Positions 1 to 5,836 of a stretch of 5,836 nucleotides of DNA are shown here, one piece after another; the first letter of the stretch is position 1, and each line of letters starts with the position of its first letter. Made by a program: the position numbers and the translations under genes. The DNA lies in the NCBI GenBank assembly GCA_017643325.1, contig JAEPNS010000062.1, positions 253-6,088 on the forward strand, read 5' to 3'. The notes under the pieces are model-generated. The model was not told the origin of the DNA and did not search any database. It saw only the letters and a list, made by a program, of their open reading frames with translations. The stretch comes from Alphaproteobacteria bacterium (lineage in GTDB: Bacteria > Pseudomonadota > Alphaproteobacteria > UBA6615).

Positions 1-588
1 AAGATCAAGATCTTCGAAGCCCTTTGCCCGCACCTGAAGGACGGCGCGATCATCGCTTCGAACACGTCCTCAATCTCGATCACGCGCCTGGCAGCCGCAA
101 CCGACCGGCCCGAGAAGTTCATGGGCATGCACTTCATGAACCCGGTCCCGATGATGAAGCTTGTCGAGCTCATACGCGGACTGGCAACCGACCAGGCAAC
201 ATTCTCGGCGGTCCAGGACCTGACAAAGGATCTAGGCAAGACGGGCACGGTATCGGAAGACTTTCCCGCTTTCATCGTCAACCGGATCCTGCTCCCGATG
301 ATCAACGAGGCGGTCTACACCCTGTACGAGGGCGTCGGCAGCGTCGATTCGATCGATACGTCGATGAAGCTTGGTGCGAACCACCCGATGGGTCCGTTCG
401 AACTGGCCGACTTCATCGGCCTCGATACGTGCCTCGCGGTGATGCAGGTGCTCTACGACGGCCTTGCGGACTCGAAATACCGTCCTTGCCCGCTGCTGGT
501 GAAGTATGTCGAGGCAGGCTGGCTTGGCCGCAAGACTGGACGTGGCTTCTACGACTATTCTGGCGAGAAACCGGTCCCGACGCGATAG
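1..588 (+). CDS. hbd: 3-hydroxybutyryl-CoA dehydrogenase, 5'-truncated by the window edge
   Basis: NAD-dependent oxidation of an (S)-3-hydroxyacyl-CoA to the 3-ketoacyl-CoA (or the reverse), cytoplasmic, in fatty acid, butyrate or PHB-related metabolism. The frame is open from base 1 and ends at TAG 586-588, giving 195 visible residues; family members run about 280-295, so roughly 90-100 residues, including the N-terminal Rossmann NAD-binding glycine motif, are missing to the left. Visible: the end of the Rossmann domain with SNTSS (residues 20-24), the catalytic His in MGMHFMNPVP (His44), Glu56, and Asn94 in FIVNR. The spacing Ser23-His44-Glu56-Asn94 matches the Ser/His/Glu/Asn set of human HAD. 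The C-terminal helical dimerisation domain follows, with GANHPMGPFELADFIGLD and a GRGFYDY ending. The Met at 121 is internal, not the start. In alphaproteobacteria this gene often follows etfBA, which cannot be seen here. The exact acyl chain length preferred is inferred from similarity to short-chain enzymes. Confidence 0.93.
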   Translation, partial: KIKIFEALCPHLKDGAIIASNTSSISITRLAAATDRPEKFMGMHFMNPVPMMKLVELIRGLATDQATFSAVQDLTKDLGKTGTVSEDFPAFIVNRILLPMINEAVYTLYEGVGSVDSIDTSMKLGANHPMGPFELADFIGLDTCLAVMQVLYDGLADSKYRPCPLLVKYVEAGWLGRKTGRGFYDYSGEKPVPTR

Positions 589-602
589 ATCAAGGATTTC
601 GC

Positions 603-636
603 GCGATCGGGACTAGCTTCCGCTTTTCTCGATCGC
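603..636. other. Inverted repeat between convergent hbd and tlpA (weak terminator candidate)
   Basis: GCGATCG (603-609) and CGATCGC (630-636) form a perfect 7-base-pair inverted repeat with a 20-base loop, overlapping the tlpA stop codon in the convergent 3' junction. Neither strand has a U-tract after the stem, and the loop is long, so a Rho-independent terminator is doubtful. The position between two converging genes is where a bidirectional terminator would be expected. The arms are built on the CGATCG palindrome, which is common in GC-rich genomes, so chance is a real alternative. Confidence 0.25.
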
Positions 637-1206
637 CGCCTGATCCCGGTCGAGATACCAGTTCACCAGCGCAAGCGCTTCTTCGGAATCCCATTCGGCG
701 TGACCGACGAGACGGCCGACCTCCTTGCCGTCCGAACCGATCAGGATCGTCGTCGGCAACGAGACCACCCCGATCGCACGCGAGAATTTCAGCCGGTCGT
801 CGATAAAGTTGTCCGGGAAGTTGACCTTGAGCTTGTTCAGGAAACGTTCGGTCTGTTTGAAGCCACCCCGATCCTGGCTGATCAGGACCACCTGGGCCTT
901 GTCATCCGGCAGCGCGGCGTTCAGCCGATCGAGCGACGGCAGCTCGCGGATGCATGGACCGCACCAGGTCGCCCAGAAGTTGAGAACGACGAACTTGCCC
1001 TCGAACCGGTCGAGCGTCGTCTCGCCACCATCTTTGGTGAGAACCGTCACGTCAGGTGCTTCGACGGGCGTCGGTAGAGGTTCATAATTCTGGACCTGGC
1101 CCTCGATGGGCGGCCCGGAGTCCGCGTTCACTGCGGGAATCGCGGACCCGGAGACGGCGACCGCGGCAAAACCGGCGAACAGAACCCCTTTCATCGAGCG
1201 TTTCAT
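613..1206 (-). CDS. tlpA: TlpA/ResA-type thiol:disulfide oxidoreductase, exported
   Basis: Periplasmic thioredoxin-fold protein of the TlpA/ResA/CcmG class, 197 residues. These normally act as reductants of specific cysteine pairs, for example in cytochrome oxidase CuA or cytochrome c assembly. The N-terminus is a signal peptide or signal anchor: a K/R-rich start, hydrophobic core about residues 8-24, and a possible signal peptidase I site after Val-Asn-Ala28; no lipobox is present. The thioredoxin domain (about 48-190) has WATWCGPC with active-site Cys82 and Cys85, and the cis-proline in SLPTT (Pro151). The frame stays open upstream to 1737, but that part is antisense to argH and has no thioredoxin similarity. 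ATG 1206 is chosen because a signal peptide follows at once; GGGAG (1225-1221) lies 14 bases upstream, rather far. ATG 1194 is an alternative. It is convergent with hbd and divergent from argH. The client protein cannot be told from the sequence. Confidence 0.9.
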   Translation of the reverse strand: MKRSMKGVLFAGFAAVAVSGSAIPAVNADSGPPIEGQVQNYEPLPTPVEAPDVTVLTKDGGETTLDRFEGKFVVLNFWATWCGPCIRELPSLDRLNAALPDDKAQVVLISQDRGGFKQTERFLNKLKVNFPDNFIDDRLKFSRAIGVVSLPTTILIGSDGKEVGRLVGHAEWDSEEALALVNWYLDRDQAAIEKSGS

Positions 1207-1246
1207 GGCGTTAAACGTCGCTCCCAGATTTGCGAGCCCGTGAAAG
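1207..1246. promoter_or_regulatory. Divergent tlpA/argH intergenic region
   Basis: Only 40 bases separate the two divergent start codons, so promoters for one or both genes must lie partly inside the opposite coding region, and the two transcripts could overlap at their 5' ends. On the minus strand GGGAG (1225-1221) is the only ribosome-binding-site-like stretch for tlpA. On the plus strand there is no good Shine-Dalgarno sequence before argH. I see no convincing -35/-10 pair or operator palindrome; the call rests on position. Confidence 0.3.
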
Positions 1247-2659
1247 ATGAGCCCGAACGATACATCCAAGCCCGCCAACGCGCAGTGGGGCGGCCGCTTC
1301 GCCTCCGGTCCCTCGGAGGTGATGGAGCGCATCAATGCGTCCATCGGCTTCGACCGGCGCCTGTTCGCACAGGACATCGCCGGGTCGCGGGCGCATGCCC
1401 GGATGCTCGTCGCGCAGGGCATCCTGTCCGACGAAGATGGGAACGCAATCCAGGGCGGTCTAGACACGATTTCGCGAGAGATCGAGAGCGGAGAATTTAG
1501 CTTTTCCGCAGCGCTCGAAGACATCCACATGAACATCGAGTCGCGCCTGCGCGAACTGATCGGTGATGCGGCCGGACGGCTGCATACCGCGCGCTCGCGG
1601 AACGACCAGGTGGCGACAGACTTTCGGCTGTGGGTACGAGACGAGATCGACCAGGTCGACACGGCGCTGCAGGCGCTGCAGGGCGCGCTGCTCGACAAGG
1701 CCGAAACCCATGCAGACACCATCCTGCCGGGCTTCACCCATCTGCAGACGGCACAGCCGGTGACCCTGGGGCACCACCTGCTGGCCTATGTCGAGATGTT
1801 CGGCCGCGACCGGGGCCGGTTCGCCGACGCACGGGCGCGCCTCAACGAGCTACCGCTCGGCGCGGGCGCCCTCGCAGGCACGTCCTTCGACATCGACCGG
1901 CATGCGGTTGCCGCGGACCTTGGTTTCGACCGGCCGATGGCGAACTCTCTCGACGCCGTCTCGGACCGGGACTTTGCGCTGGAGTTCATGGCGGCGGCAT
2001 CGATCTGCATGGCGCATGTCTCGCGTTTCGCCGAGGAGATCGTCGTCTGGTGCAGCGACGGGTTCGGCTTCATGAAGCTATCCGATGCCTATACCACCGG
2101 CTCGTCGATGATGCCGCAGAAGCGCAACCCTGACGCGGCGGAACTGTCGCGCGCCAAGGCAGGGCGCGTGTTCGGCGACCTGCTCGGCCTCCTGACGGTC
2201 ATGAAAGGCCTTCCACTTGCCTATTCGAAGGACATGCAGGAAGACAAGGAACCCGTGTTCGACGCGGCGGACTCGCTGGCGCTCGCGCTCGCCGCGACCA
2301 CGGGCATGATCACCGACATGGAGCCGGTCACCGAAAACATGCGGGCCGCGGCAGGCAGGGGCTACTCCACCGCAACCGACCTGGCCGACTGGCTTGTCCG
2401 CGCCGCGGGCGTGCCGTTCCGCGACGCGCACGGCATTACCGGTGCGGTCGTAAAAAAGGCCGAGGACCGCGGTGTCGGGCTCGCCGAGCTCCCGCTCGAC
2501 GAGATGCAGGCGGTCGACCCGCGAATCACCGAAGATGTGTTCGACGTGCTAACGGTCGAGGCGTCGGTTGCAAGCCGGACCAGCTACGGTGGGACGGCGC
2601 CCGAGAACGTGCGCGCCGCCGTCGTTGACGCGCGCGTTCGTTTCCTGGGAGACGCCTGA
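1247..2659 (+). CDS. argH: Argininosuccinate lyase
   Basis: Cleaves argininosuccinate to arginine and fumarate, the last step of arginine biosynthesis; cytoplasmic homotetramer of the fumarase/aspartase superfamily. At 470 residues it is full length (family about 455-475). Seen in order: the N-terminal WGGRF motif (residues 14-18); SRNDQ (117-121) of the substrate site; FTHLQTAQP with the conserved His165; and the superfamily signature GSSMMPQKRNPD (285-296), whose flexible loop carries the catalytic serine (Ser286 or Ser287) and the fumarate-contacting Lys292. The C-terminal domain ends with SRTSYGGTAPENV. The start is firm: an in-frame TGA lies at 1241-1243, so ATG 1247 is the earliest possible ATG. 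There is no clear Shine-Dalgarno sequence. It heads an apparent argH-lptM-lysA operon and its stop overlaps the next start by one base. All key residues are intact; nothing is odd. Confidence 0.98.
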   Translation: MSPNDTSKPANAQWGGRFASGPSEVMERINASIGFDRRLFAQDIAGSRAHARMLVAQGILSDEDGNAIQGGLDTISREIESGEFSFSAALEDIHMNIESRLRELIGDAAGRLHTARSRNDQVATDFRLWVRDEIDQVDTALQALQGALLDKAETHADTILPGFTHLQTAQPVTLGHHLLAYVEMFGRDRGRFADARARLNELPLGAGALAGTSFDIDRHAVAADLGFDRPMANSLDAVSDRDFALEFMAAASICMAHVSRFAEEIVVWCSDGFGFMKLSDAYTTGSSMMPQKRNPDAAELSRAKAGRVFGDLLGLLTVMKGLPLAYSKDMQEDKEPVFDAADSLALALAATTGMITDMEPVTENMRAAAGRGYSTATDLADWLVRAAGVPFRDAHGITGAVVKKAEDRGVGLAELPLDEMQAVDPRITEDVFDVLTVEASVASRTSYGGTAPENVRAAVVDARVRFLGDA

Positions 2660-2661
2660 TG
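2657..2661 (+). promoter_or_regulatory. TGATG stop/start overlap, argH-lptM translational coupling
   Basis: The argH stop TGA (2657-2659) shares its last base with the lptM start ATG (2659-2661). Upstream GGGAG (2648-2652) inside the argH end can serve as ribosome binding site, 6 bases before the ATG. This arrangement normally means that ribosomes finishing argH reinitiate on the next gene, and it supports the short lptM frame being real. Confidence 0.7.
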
Positions 2662-2787
2662 CCCTTCCGCATCCTGCTCATTGCCGCACTCTTCGCGCTT
2701 GGCCTCGCTGCATGCGGCAAGGAAGGCCCGCCCGAGCCGCCAGAAGGCGAACCGGTCACCTACCCGCGGACCTATCCGACCCGATAA
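2659..2787 (+). CDS. lptM: Small outer-membrane lipoprotein, LptM (YifL/LppL) family
   Basis: A 42-residue prolipoprotein that is easy to miss because of its size. It has a type II signal peptide (MPFR, then a hydrophobic run to residue 18) and a lipobox LAAC with Cys19 as the lipidated residue, leaving a mature peptide of only 24 residues. The mature part begins CGKEGPPEPP, close to the CG-x-KGP start of LptM/YifL/LppL proteins, and ends YPRTYPTR, a tail I recognise from alphaproteobacterial members. In E. coli LptM binds the LPS translocon LptDE and promotes correct disulfide formation in LptD. The place directly before lysA is shared with Pseudomonas lppL, and between argH and lysA is usual in alphaproteobacteria. 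It is much shorter than E. coli LptM (about 67 residues) and lacks the KGPLY hydrophobic segment, so a conserved LptD-related role is inferred, not shown. Confidence 0.85.
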   Translation: MPFRILLIAALFALGLAACGKEGPPEPPEGEPVTYPRTYPTR

Positions 2788-2793
2788 GTCGGA
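2775..2793 (+). other. Intercistronic hairpin around the lptM stop codon
   Basis: TCCGAC (2775-2780) and GTCGGA (2788-2793) form a perfect 6-base-pair stem with a 7-base loop that contains the lptM TAA. It ends 17 bases before the lysA ATG. No U-tract follows, so it is not a standard intrinsic terminator. It could affect lysA translation or mRNA processing, or be a chance fold. The lysA start has no good Shine-Dalgarno sequence of its own nearby. Confidence 0.35.
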
Positions 2794-2810
2794 CCGGCAT
2801 CATTTCGAGC

Positions 2811-4079
2811 ATGACCCATTTCAGCTATCGCAATGGCGAACTGTACGCCGAGGACGTGCCGCTCTCACGCATCGCGGAAGCCGCCGGCACGCCGGTCTAT
2901 GTCTATTCGACAGCGGCCCTCACCGACGCCTACACGCAGTTTGCTGGCGCCATGTCCGACGCGGGGCTCAATGCACGCGTCTGCTATGCGTTGAAGGCGA
3001 ACTCGAACATTGCGGTCATTCGCACGCTGGCCGACCTCGGCGCGGGTGCCGACGTCGTGTCCGGCGGAGAACTGGAGCGCGCGCTCGCGGCGGGAGTTGC
3101 GGCGGAAGATATTGTGTTCTCCGGCGTCGGAAAGACCGAGGCGGAGATGCGCCAGTCGATCTCGGCGGGGATCGGGCAGTTCAACATCGAATCGGTACCG
3201 GAACTGGAATTGCTGTCGAAGGTCGCCCGGTCGATGAACGCCGAGGTGGATATCGCCATCCGCGTGAATCCGGATGTCGACGCCATCACGCATCGCAAGA
3301 TCACGACCGGGAAGCAGGAGAACAAGTTCGGTCTGGATATAACCCGGGCACCCGAACTCTACGCAAAGGCGCGCGACCTGGGCGGGCTTCGCCCGGTTTC
3401 GGTCGCGGTCCACATCGGCAGCCAGCTGACATCGGTCACGCCGTTCGAGGCCGCCTTCGCGCGCGTCGCGGAACTGGTCCGTGATCTGCGAAGTACCGGC
3501 TACGACATCCGGAAGATCGACCTCGGCGGCGGACTGGGCATCGACTACGGGGACGGTGCACCGCCTCCCGTCAGCGCATATGCCCAGGCCGTGGCGCGAA
3601 CCGTTGGCGACTTCGATTGCGAGGTGATTTTCGAGCCCGGGCGCTATATCGCGGGACCGGCCGGAATTCTCGTCACCCGCGTTATCTACGCGAAGGAAGC
3701 CGAAGTGCGCCGCTTTGCGATCGTCGACGCGGCGATGAACGACCTGATCCGCCCGGCGATGTATGATGCCGTGCACCGGACCGAGCCTGTACGCGAGCGA
3801 TCGCGGGACGCCGAGATCGTCGACTGGGATATCGTCGGACCCGTGTGCGAGACCGGCGACACGTTCGCAAGCGGGTGCCGACTGCCGCACCTGGAGGCCG
3901 GTGAACTTCTCGTGATGCGGGACGCGGGCGCCTATGGTGCCGTCATGAGTTCGGTCTACAATAGTCGGGCGCTGGTGGCGGAAGTGCTGGTCAACGGCGA
4001 CGACTTCGCCATTGTGCGCGAGCGTCAGGAACCGGCCACATTTCTAGGTTACGAGACCTTCGCCGGCTGGCAGAAATAG
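2811..4079 (+). CDS. lysA: Diaminopimelate decarboxylase
   Basis: PLP-dependent decarboxylation of meso-2,6-diaminopimelate to L-lysine, the last step of lysine biosynthesis; cytoplasmic dimer, fold III decarboxylase. The 422-residue length is typical. The TIM-barrel domain carries the PLP Schiff-base lysine in CYALKANSN (Lys62), HIGSQ (201-205), the phosphate-binding glycine run LGGGLG (238-243) and EPGR (275-278). The C-terminal beta domain has MNDLIRPAMYDA (309-320), the active-site cysteine in CETGD (Cys346, partner-subunit substrate site) and DAGAYG (371-376), whose Tyr375 contacts PLP. The frame is open upstream to 2568, but that part overlaps argH and lptM and is not protein-like. ATG 2811 fits the family N-terminus (FSYRNGELYAEDVPL), and no closer upstream start exists. 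It lies 23 bases after lptM, so it is probably co-transcribed with argH and lptM. Its product removes diaminopimelate otherwise used in peptidoglycan. Confidence 0.98.
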   Translation: MTHFSYRNGELYAEDVPLSRIAEAAGTPVYVYSTAALTDAYTQFAGAMSDAGLNARVCYALKANSNIAVIRTLADLGAGADVVSGGELERALAAGVAAEDIVFSGVGKTEAEMRQSISAGIGQFNIESVPELELLSKVARSMNAEVDIAIRVNPDVDAITHRKITTGKQENKFGLDITRAPELYAKARDLGGLRPVSVAVHIGSQLTSVTPFEAAFARVAELVRDLRSTGYDIRKIDLGGGLGIDYGDGAPPPVSAYAQAVARTVGDFDCEVIFEPGRYIAGPAGILVTRVIYAKEAEVRRFAIVDAAMNDLIRPAMYDAVHRTEPVRERSRDAEIVDWDIVGPVCETGDTFASGCRLPHLEAGELLVMRDAGAYGAVMSSVYNSRALVAEVLVNGDDFAIVRERQEPATFLGYETFAGWQK

Positions 4080-4137
4080 CGAGCACCCGGTATCTGCCGC
4101 CACTGCCGCGCGGAAAGAATGTACGACCGGAAAGGAC

Positions 4138-4143
4138 GAGGTG
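4138..4143 (+). promoter_or_regulatory. Ribosome binding site deciding the GTG start of the DUF4175 gene
   Basis: GAGGTG at 4138-4143 lies 5 bases before GTG 4149, with a second purine stretch AAGGA at 4132-4136. This is a better placed signal than the GGAAAG (4112-4117) that almost abuts the in-frame ATG at 4119. I therefore prefer GTG 4149; the ATG would add ten residues. Confidence 0.6.
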
Positions 4144-4148
4144 GCCCG

Positions 4149-5836
4149 GTGGGCATATCGCCGAACGACGAGACGTCTCCGAACCTCCGCCAACCAAGCG
4201 GCCTGGCCGTACGACGTGCGCTCGCGCGTTTATCGCTGTTCTGGGAACGGGCATGGCCCGCGATCTGGCCCGTGGTAGGCGTCGCGGGCACATTCGCTGT
4301 TCTGGTTCTCTTCGGGGTGCTGCCCCGGCTTCCGGTCTGGCTGCATCTCCTCGTCCTGCTGTTACTCGGCGTTGCCGGTGCATGGTTTGCGTTGCGCGCG
4401 GTGCGCGCGCTGGCGTGGCCTTCGGGTGACCAGGCGACACGACGGCTCGAAACAGACTCCGGCCTCGCCCACCGTCCGCTGACCACGATTGAGGACCGGC
4501 CCGCGACCGGCGTCGTCGATCCGCAGACCGACCGAATCTGGCAGATGCACCTTGCACGCGCGGCCGACGCGGCTCGCGATATCCGGCTGCGGCTGCCGCG
4601 CCCGAACCTCTCGTCACGCGACCCGCTTGCCCTGCGGGCGCTGCTGGCGGTACTGGTCGTGATCGGGGTATTTGCGGCCGGCGATCGGGCCGGAACACGG
4701 CTGGCGAATGCTGTGACACCGGATCTGAGCGCCCTGACCCGCGGCTCGACCCCGAGCCTCGAACTCTGGATCACGCCGCCGGAATACACCAATTTGCCTC
4801 CCCGGCTTCTCGCCAGCGCCGACCCGGAGAGTGCGCGGGCCCTCCCCGACCCCGAAGCGCTGATTGCGGTGCCTGTCGGCAGCAAGCTCCTGGCGCAGGT
4901 GAGTGACGGCAACCGCGCGCCGGAACTGATGCTCGGCGATCAGCCGAATCCGCTCGAGGCCGTATCCGAGAGTTCCTGGCGGATCGAAACGAGCCTCGAT
5001 ACCGAAGGGCGACAGACCGTTACCGTCCGGCAGTCGCGCACGACACTGGGCCAATGGAATGTCGACGTCATCCCGGACACGCCCCCGGTGATCGCGTTTG
5101 CCGCGCCGCCGCAGGGCAACGACAGCAACTCGCTGACACTCAGCTATGGCGCGCAGGACGACCATGGCGTGACACACGTCCGCGCCGAGATTGCGTGGCC
5201 GGGCGAGCCGCCTGCCGCCGGTATCGAGAATCTTGATCTCGAACTGCCCCTGCCAGATCCGCGCGAAGGCGAGGCCGCAAGCGTCCATGACCTCACCGCG
5301 CATCCCTGGGCAGGGCTCGAAGTCGACGTACAACTGACCGCGACCGACGGGCGCGGCCAGAGCGGCTCGACCGACCGCCTTTCGGTGATCCTGCCCGAAC
5401 GCATCTTCAACCACCCGGTCGCACGCGAGATCGTCGAACAGCGGCGCGTCCTCGCGCTCTCGCCCGACAGCCGGCGCGATGTGGCGCGCACGCTGCACAA
5501 TATCGGCAGGTTCCCGCAACGCTTCGACAACGACATCGCGGTCTTCTTGGCCCTCATGACCGCACGCTCGCGCCTCGTGCACAGCCTGGAGGGCGCAAGC
5601 CTGATGCCGGTGCTGACGCTGCTCTGGGACACGGCGCTGCGCCTTGAGGACGGATCGCTCTCGCTTGCGCAGCGCGATGTGGCCCAGCTGCAGGAACAGC
5701 TTCAGCGCGCGCTGGAAAACGGTGCGTCGGAAGAGGAAATCCGGGCGATTATGGAGGAGCTGCGCGCGGCGCTTGATCGTTACCTCGAAGCACTGGCGCA
5801 GAATCTGTCGCAGGCACTCGAGGGCATGGACTTGTC
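4149..5836 (+). CDS. DUF4175 / TIGR02302 family membrane protein, 3'-truncated by the window edge
   Basis: Function unknown. The frame is open from after the lysA stop to the end of the window with no frameshift, giving 562 codons plus two bases; family members are about 800-900 residues, so the C-terminal third is missing. Near the N-terminus is LARLSLFWERAWP, a family hallmark, then two close hydrophobic helices (about 38-58 and 62-82), a soluble stretch with RRLETDSGLAHRPLT, and a third helix (about 160-178). A probable periplasmic beta-rich region follows (about 185-415), including DTPPVIAF (310-317) and DDHGV (337-341). From EQRR onward (about 425-562) it is helical and rich in Gln, Glu, Leu and Arg, with likely coiled coil. 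It lies 69 bases after lysA on the same strand, a placement I know from many alphaproteobacteria. Envelope location is inferred from the hydrophobic segments. Which side of the membrane the large domain faces is not certain. Confidence 0.85.
   Translation, partial: MGISPNDETSPNLRQPSGLAVRRALARLSLFWERAWPAIWPVVGVAGTFAVLVLFGVLPRLPVWLHLLVLLLLGVAGAWFALRAVRALAWPSGDQATRRLETDSGLAHRPLTTIEDRPATGVVDPQTDRIWQMHLARAADAARDIRLRLPRPNLSSRDPLALRALLAVLVVIGVFAAGDRAGTRLANAVTPDLSALTRGSTPSLELWITPPEYTNLPPRLLASADPESARALPDPEALIAVPVGSKLLAQVSDGNRAPELMLGDQPNPLEAVSESSWRIETSLDTEGRQTVTVRQSRTTLGQWNVDVIPDTPPVIAFAAPPQGNDSNSLTLSYGAQDDHGVTHVRAEIAWPGEPPAAGIENLDLELPLPDPREGEAASVHDLTAHPWAGLEVDVQLTATDGRGQSGSTDRLSVILPERIFNHPVAREIVEQRRVLALSPDSRRDVARTLHNIGRFPQRFDNDIAVFLALMTARSRLVHSLEGASLMPVLTLLWDTALRLEDGSLSLAQRDVAQLQEQLQRALENGASEEEIRAIMEELRAALDRYLEALAQNLSQALEGMDL

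Noticed and set aside
24..806. 260-codon plus-strand frame across hbd and into tlpA
   Set aside because: It runs out of frame through the dehydrogenase and then antisense through tlpA. Its composition is Arg/Pro/Gly-rich with no domain.
1207..1737. Minus-strand open frame extending tlpA upstream by 177 codons, antisense to argH
   Set aside because: The encoded stretch is Ser/Arg-rich with no recognisable domain, and it would bury the signal peptide inside the protein. It is a GC-rich shadow of the argH coding strand.
2568..2810. Upstream extension of the lysA frame by 81 codons through the argH end and lptM
   Set aside because: It overlaps two well-supported genes in other frames and is not like the LysA N-terminus, which begins naturally at 2811.
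2865..3890. 341-codon minus-strand frame opposite lysA
   Set aside because: Long antisense frames are expected in GC-rich coding DNA. The product has no recognisable motif, and the plus strand carries a complete LysA with all active-site residues.
4069..4098. Inverted repeat GGCAGA/TCTGCC spanning the lysA stop codon
   Set aside because: Only 6 base pairs with an 18-base loop and no U-tract; too weak to call a terminator.
4389..4412. Alternating GC run resembling a repeat or Z-DNA tract
   Set aside because: It is explained by Ala, Arg and Leu codons in the DUF4175 coding frame at the end of the second membrane helix.
4614..5582. 322-codon minus-strand frame opposite the DUF4175 gene, with other long minus-strand frames at 3991-4912
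   Set aside because: The plus strand gives a continuous protein with family motifs and membrane helices, while the minus-strand products are Arg-rich and low in complexity, as expected for shadows.
1..5836. Search for CRISPR arrays, tRNA or rRNA genes, insertion sequences, phage or defence genes
   Set aside because: No repeated spacer pattern, no cloverleaf-like stretch, no transposase or integrase motif and no composition shift was seen. The window is filled by core metabolic and envelope genes.

Overview
The window is a GC-rich stretch of ordinary-looking bacterial chromosome with dense coding, short gaps and no sign of mobile DNA. Gene content and order (3-hydroxyacyl-CoA dehydrogenase, a convergent TlpA-type thioredoxin, then argH, a tiny lipoprotein, lysA and a DUF4175/TIGR02302 membrane protein) match a layout I know from many Alphaproteobacteria. 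Codon use and protein style fit that class, possibly near the Rhodospirillales, but I cannot place it more precisely from the sequence alone.

Layout. Positions 1-588 (+) hold the C-terminal two thirds of a 3-hydroxybutyryl-CoA dehydrogenase whose N-terminus lies off the left edge. After a 24-base convergent gap comes a secreted thioredoxin-fold protein of the TlpA/ResA type on the minus strand (1206 down to 613). A 40-base divergent gap separates it from argH (1247-2659, +). argH overlaps by one base (TGATG) a 42-residue lipoprotein gene, lptM (2659-2787), which is short enough to be missed by routine ORF calling. lysA (2811-4079) follows after 23 bases; a small perfect hairpin sits around the lptM stop codon. 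Sixty-nine bases further on, a GTG-started gene (4149 to beyond 5836) encodes a three-TM-segment DUF4175 protein, cut by the right edge.

Function. argH makes arginine from argininosuccinate; lysA makes lysine from meso-diaminopimelate and so draws on a peptidoglycan precursor; LptM is an outer-membrane lipoprotein that in E. coli helps the LPS translocon LptD mature; the DUF4175 protein is an envelope protein of unknown job. argH-lptM-lysA, and perhaps the DUF4175 gene, probably form one transcript. TlpA and the dehydrogenase are separate units. No RNA gene, CRISPR array, insertion sequence or phage signal was seen, and no gene-free stretch exceeds 70 bases. I found no evidence of a wholly new system; the best leads are the DUF4175 protein and the divergent LptM.
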